Program-made: the position numbers and the translations under genes
The notes under the pieces: model-generated
Databases searched by the model: none
Told to the model about the DNA's origin: nothing
The model's input: only the letters and a program-made list of their open reading frames with translations
Shown: one piece after another, positions 29,637 through 32,169 of the stretch
How the letters are laid out: each line of letters begins with the position of its first letter
Numbering within the stretch: position 1 is the first letter of the stretch
DNA from: Acidimicrobiales bacterium
Lineage (GTDB): Bacteria > Actinomycetota > Acidimicrobiia > Acidimicrobiales > SZUA-35
Length of the DNA: 32,169 nucleotides
Direction of reading: 5' to 3'
Assembly: GCA_020628065.1 (NCBI GenBank)
Contig: JAHDFR010000042.1
Span: 1-32,169 of the forward strand

Positions 29637-30637
29637 GGCGTTTCCCCGGCCAGGGCGACCAGGACCTCGTTGGCCAGCCGCTCGCTGTAACGGTGAAGCT
29701 TCCAGTGTCCGGGGCTCCATCCTTGAAGGAACCGGTAGAAGTCGGTCCAAGCCACCGGATAGAGAGCACGCCAATCCGCCTCGAGGGCAGCAAAGTCAAC
29801 CGACGTGGCTGATCGTTTCAACGCACCGGCCAGCATGTCGAAGTACCGGTTCAGCAGATCAGGAGCCATTGCCTCACTCTCGTCTTCGTCAAGGCAGCTA
29901 CTGATGAAGTAGGCCACGTCTTTCATGCCGCAGCCACCACCGACGTATTGAAAGTCGACCGCCGCCGCCTGGCGCCCGTCGAGGCTGAAACAAAAGTTGG
30001 CCAACTTGGCGTCGCCGTGAACGAAGGTCTGGTACGGACTGTCGGCGAGCCGACGGTCAATAGCTGCGGCCGCCGCTTTAAGCGGGCCGTCGTCAAGGGC
30101 GTCGAGTTCGTCGGGCCGGGTGGCCAGGTGCCAATAGGTCCCGGTAGACCAAAGCCCTCCGGGATGCTCTCCCAGGAACGTGGCGTGGAAACCGGCCAGC
30201 CATGACAGACAGGCGTCGAGCTCCGCCTCGGTTACGCGCTGCCGCCGCCCGGCGAACCCTGAGGCATCGAGGTCCTCCAGCACCAAGATGACCTCACCGG
30301 CACACTCTTCAACGGCCAGGCATTCCGGGACTCGGCACGAGTCCGGACACATCGGTGCGTATCGCTGGTACCACATGGTTTCGACCTGGTAAGACTGCAG
30401 CTTCCGCTCATGCGAGCGATCGGAGCTCCAGCCGTAGGGATGGTCGCGCTGCTCGGGCCAGCGCACGTGTTTGACGATCACGCTTGAGCGGGTTCCGCCG
30501 GCGAGGTGGCATCGCAAGATTTGCCCGTAGCCGCTCCAAAGACTCTGAATGACCTGGACGTCGACAATGGCTTGGGCATCAACCGCTTGCAGCACGAGGC
30601 CTCGGAGGTTGGCATCGATCTGATCGGGCACGGCCAC
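29633..30637 (-). CDS. Aminoglycoside-phosphotransferase/ecdysteroid-kinase-like protein
   Basis: About 334 residues of the APH-like small-molecule kinase group, on the branch resembling ecdysteroid kinase-like proteins. VIVKHVRWP likely provides the ATP-binding Lys, [13 protein letters not shown] is the catalytic loop with the general-base Asp and an Asn, and [23 protein letters not shown] is the metal-binding segment. Bacterial members phosphorylate unknown small molecules, and this is not evidence of antibiotic resistance. The start is uncertain: I use a GTG at 30637, with a GTG at 30631 and a TTG at 30640 nearby; the open frame to 30916 overlaps the phosphotriesterase-like gene and is not credible. 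Its stop overlaps the phosphatase start. Confidence 0.85.
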   Translation of the reverse strand: MAVPDQIDANLRGLVLQAVDAQAIVDVQVIQSLWSGYGQILRCHLAGGTRSSVIVKHVRWPEQRDHPYGWSSDRSHERKLQSYQVETMWYQRYAPMCPDSCRVPECLAVEECAGEVILVLEDLDASGFAGRRQRVTEAELDACLSWLAGFHATFLGEHPGGLWSTGTYWHLATRPDELDALDDGPLKAAAAAIDRRLADSPYQTFVHGDAKLANFCFSLDGRQAAAVDFQYVGGGCGMKDVAYFISSCLDEDESEAMAPDLLNRYFDMLAGALKRSATSVDFAALEADWRALYPVAWTDFYRFLQGWSPGHWKLHRYSERLANEVLVALAGETP

Positions 30638-30701
30638 CAACGAAAGACTAACCGCACCTGCCGCAGGACAGGACCAACGGATGCCGTCGACGCCGACCCG
30701 C

Positions 30702-31742
30702 CTAGGCGAAGGCCAAGAACCGAGCCGGATTCTCTGTGACGAGAAGGTCGACGTCAGCTTGACTAAGCCCTCGCGCCCGTAGGCGGGGCATGACGTTGGT
30801 AACGAGATGGTCGTACCCCAGACCGCCGTAGGCATGCAGCCGATGTTTGGTGGCGATGTCGTGCGACAGCAGAATCTGGCGTTCAAAACCGTTTTCGAAG
30901 TGCCACAGCACAACATCCATACGTTGGGCGTCCGAAGGCATGTCGACTGCGGTGTTGGGCGGGTACCACGAGCTCTCGTTGCCGAAGAGATCGTATTCGA
31001 GGTAGATGCCGGTAGCGGCCATCTCCGCCAGCCAACTGCGATCTATGCATGTCCGGTCGATGTGACAGATTGCGGTCCGGGTGAGATCTCCGCCCTCCTC
31101 GGCCACGATCTGGGCGATTTCCTCCGGGGAGTTCGGATCACGGCCGGGGTGCACCATGAGTGGTGCGCCGGTCTCCACTTGCGCCGCCACGGCGGCTCGC
31201 AGGCTCTTCTTTTCATTGTCGAGCCACGGGTAGGTGCAGCCGATTTCCCCAATCAAGCCGGACCGCACGTCGGAGCCATCGATGCCAGTGGTGATGTCGT
31301 TGATGATCTCGCCGGTCAGCTGATCAACGGAACGGTCGGTCATGTCGGCGGGGTGGGTTCCGCCGAGGTAGTACCCGGCACCGATGATGATGTTCAATCC
31401 GGTGGCCTCGGCGATGCGGACCAGCGGATCAACGGATCGACCTAGACCGTTGTTTGTCGGGTCGACAACCGTCCTGCCACCGGCGGCGGCGAAACGTTGC
31501 AGCTCGGCGATCGCCATGGACTCAGAATCCAGATGCACGTTGTGATGGTTCGAGGTCCAGTGGTACGCCACCCAGCCGCGGTTTTCCAGACTGATGGGTT
31601 CGTCGGCCAGGTGAAGATCGGTCGGCGACGGCGGGTCCACGTACATGAACGACCCGTCCATCAGTACATGATCGTGGGCCAGGGTCAGTCCCAAGTCCTT
31701 GGCGTCAACCGCTCCAAGAACGGTTTGTGCCCGACCCTTCAT
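30702..31742 (-). CDS. Phosphotriesterase-family metal-dependent hydrolase
   Basis: A 346-residue amidohydrolase-superfamily protein of the phosphotriesterase/PHP/PTER type. Metal ligands are seen as AHDHV (His23, His25), GEIG (Glu166), MVHPG (His198), CHIDR (His227) and LSHD (Asp295). True phosphotriesterase uses a carboxylated Lys where this has Glu166, as in E. coli PHP, so organophosphate hydrolysis is unlikely; a lactone, ester or amide is more plausible. The [20 protein letters not shown] tail resembles PTER, whose mammalian form hydrolyses N-acetyltaurine. It follows the RidA-like gene by 8 bp and precedes the kinase by 64 bp in one operon. Confidence 0.9.
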   Translation of the reverse strand: MKGRAQTVLGAVDAKDLGLTLAHDHVLMDGSFMYVDPPSPTDLHLADEPISLENRGWVAYHWTSNHHNVHLDSESMAIAELQRFAAAGGRTVVDPTNNGLGRSVDPLVRIAEATGLNIIIGAGYYLGGTHPADMTDRSVDQLTGEIINDITTGIDGSDVRSGLIGEIGCTYPWLDNEKKSLRAAVAAQVETGAPLMVHPGRDPNSPEEIAQIVAEEGGDLTRTAICHIDRTCIDRSWLAEMAATGIYLEYDLFGNESSWYPPNTAVDMPSDAQRMDVVLWHFENGFERQILLSHDIATKHRLHAYGGLGYDHLVTNVMPRLRARGLSQADVDLLVTENPARFLAFA

Positions 31743-31750
31743 CGCTTCGC

Positions 31751-32143
31751 TCAGGACAGAACCGCCCGAGCGCTGATTTCAACCAACAGACCTTCGAAGG
31801 CGAGATCGACGCCGCCGACAACCGTGGCCGAAGGACCGGGCGCCTCGAAGAATTCTTCCCGGGCCTGACCTGCCGCCGGACGGTAGCGGATGTCGGTTAG
31901 GAAGATGTCGAGAGCGACAACATCGTCGAGGGTCCCGCCGGCGGCCGTCACGTACGCCTCAATGTGTCGGAGGCATTGGCGGCATTGCTCCAGCGGGTCG
32001 TTGGCTCCAATCAGGTTGCCATCATCCATCGAGATCTGACCTGAAATGAAAAGCCAATCCCCTTTTTGAATGCACTGTGAGCCGGCGGCCGGATTCGAAG
32101 GCTCGGCCACGTTAGGAATCGAGATATTCGTGCGCTTGGTCAT
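31751..32143 (-). CDS. RidA/YjgF-family protein lacking the usual Arg
   Basis: About 130 residues of the Rid family, small trimeric proteins; the archetype deaminates reactive imines. Family blocks are WLFISGQISMD, DPLEQCRQCLRHIEAYVTAAGG and LLVEISARAV. The archetypal catalytic Arg in P-A-R is replaced: the segment reads GPSATVVGG, with Ala at that place. So imine deaminase activity is doubtful and this is likely one of the other Rid subfamilies found inside catabolic operons. I start at the ATG at 32143; a GTG at 32149 is possible. It is the first gene of the five-gene operon, close to the window end, so its promoter is mostly outside. The hydrolase next door suggests a shared small-molecule substrate. 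Confidence 0.9.
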   Translation of the reverse strand: MTKRTNISIPNVAEPSNPAAGSQCIQKGDWLFISGQISMDDGNLIGANDPLEQCRQCLRHIEAYVTAAGGTLDDVVALDIFLTDIRYRPAAGQAREEFFEAPGPSATVVGGVDLAFEGLLVEISARAVLS

Positions 32144-32169
32144 TAGCACTTTCTAGTTCGTCTGAGGGC

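Noticed and set aside
29633-30637. Antibiotic-resistance aminoglycoside kinase
   Set aside because: The sequence fits the ecdysteroid-kinase-like branch in a catabolic operon; no resistance context is present.
30638-30916. N-terminal extension of the kinase gene
   Set aside because: It runs into the conserved C-terminus of the phosphotriesterase-like gene and lacks kinase features.

Overview
The window reads as a chromosomal stretch of a fairly GC-rich actinobacterium. Marine or aquatic Acidimicrobiia is my best guess. The basis is the mix of an LLM-class F420/flavin oxidoreductase, a PPOX-fold probable F420 enzyme of the Rv0121 type, a P450, an acyl-CoA synthetase, GTG starts, and two -10-like boxes sitting 6 nt before start codons with no ribosome-binding site (leaderless transcripts, common in Actinobacteria). 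The taxonomy is inference; no rRNA, tRNA, phage, IS or CRISPR feature was seen. Genes are packed tightly and no gene-free stretch exceeds 300 bp.

Layout. (1) 28-3820: an MttB-type (non-pyrrolysine) methyltransferase followed by a GcvT-like aminomethyltransferase on the minus strand, with a divergent LysR regulator; the spacer holds a perfect 13-bp palindrome. (2) 3871-8705: minus-strand operon of a PPDK-like protein lacking its C-terminal barrel, a Baeyer-Villiger-type monooxygenase and an SDR dehydrogenase. (3) 8844-14447: alpha/beta hydrolase, P450, acyl-CoA synthetase, PPOX enzyme and LLM oxidoreductase, i.e. oxidative catabolism of hydrophobic substrates. (4) 14596-16556: a soluble two-component system. 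(5) 16606-23317: the most interesting part. A selenium-binding-protein/methanethiol-oxidase homologue, a 2Fe-2S ferredoxin and a CoA-binding protein are transcribed away from an IclR regulator, a DmdA-like demethylase, an atypical ureohydrolase and a saccharopine-dehydrogenase-like protein. A 13-bp tandem repeat array of seven units lies in the divergent promoter. (6) 23344-25227: a DEAD-box RNA helicase whose leader can form mutually exclusive pairings, one of which covers the start region. (7) 25386-27832: a DAO-family oxidase, an Asp/Glu-type racemase and a cupin with an apparent frameshift. (8) 27869-32143: a five-gene minus-strand operon of RidA-like, phosphotriesterase-like, small-molecule kinase, inositol-phosphatase-like and crotonase proteins.

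Theme. Several genes act on methylated or one-carbon compounds: MttB, GcvT, DmdA-like, methanethiol oxidase and the DAO oxidase. The DmdA-like/methanethiol-oxidase pair would supply the first step of DMSP demethylation and the disposal of the methanethiol released at its end. The middle steps need a CoA ligase, an acyl-CoA dehydrogenase and a crotonase; only generic candidates for the first and last are in the window. This pathway is inference, not demonstrated by the sequence.
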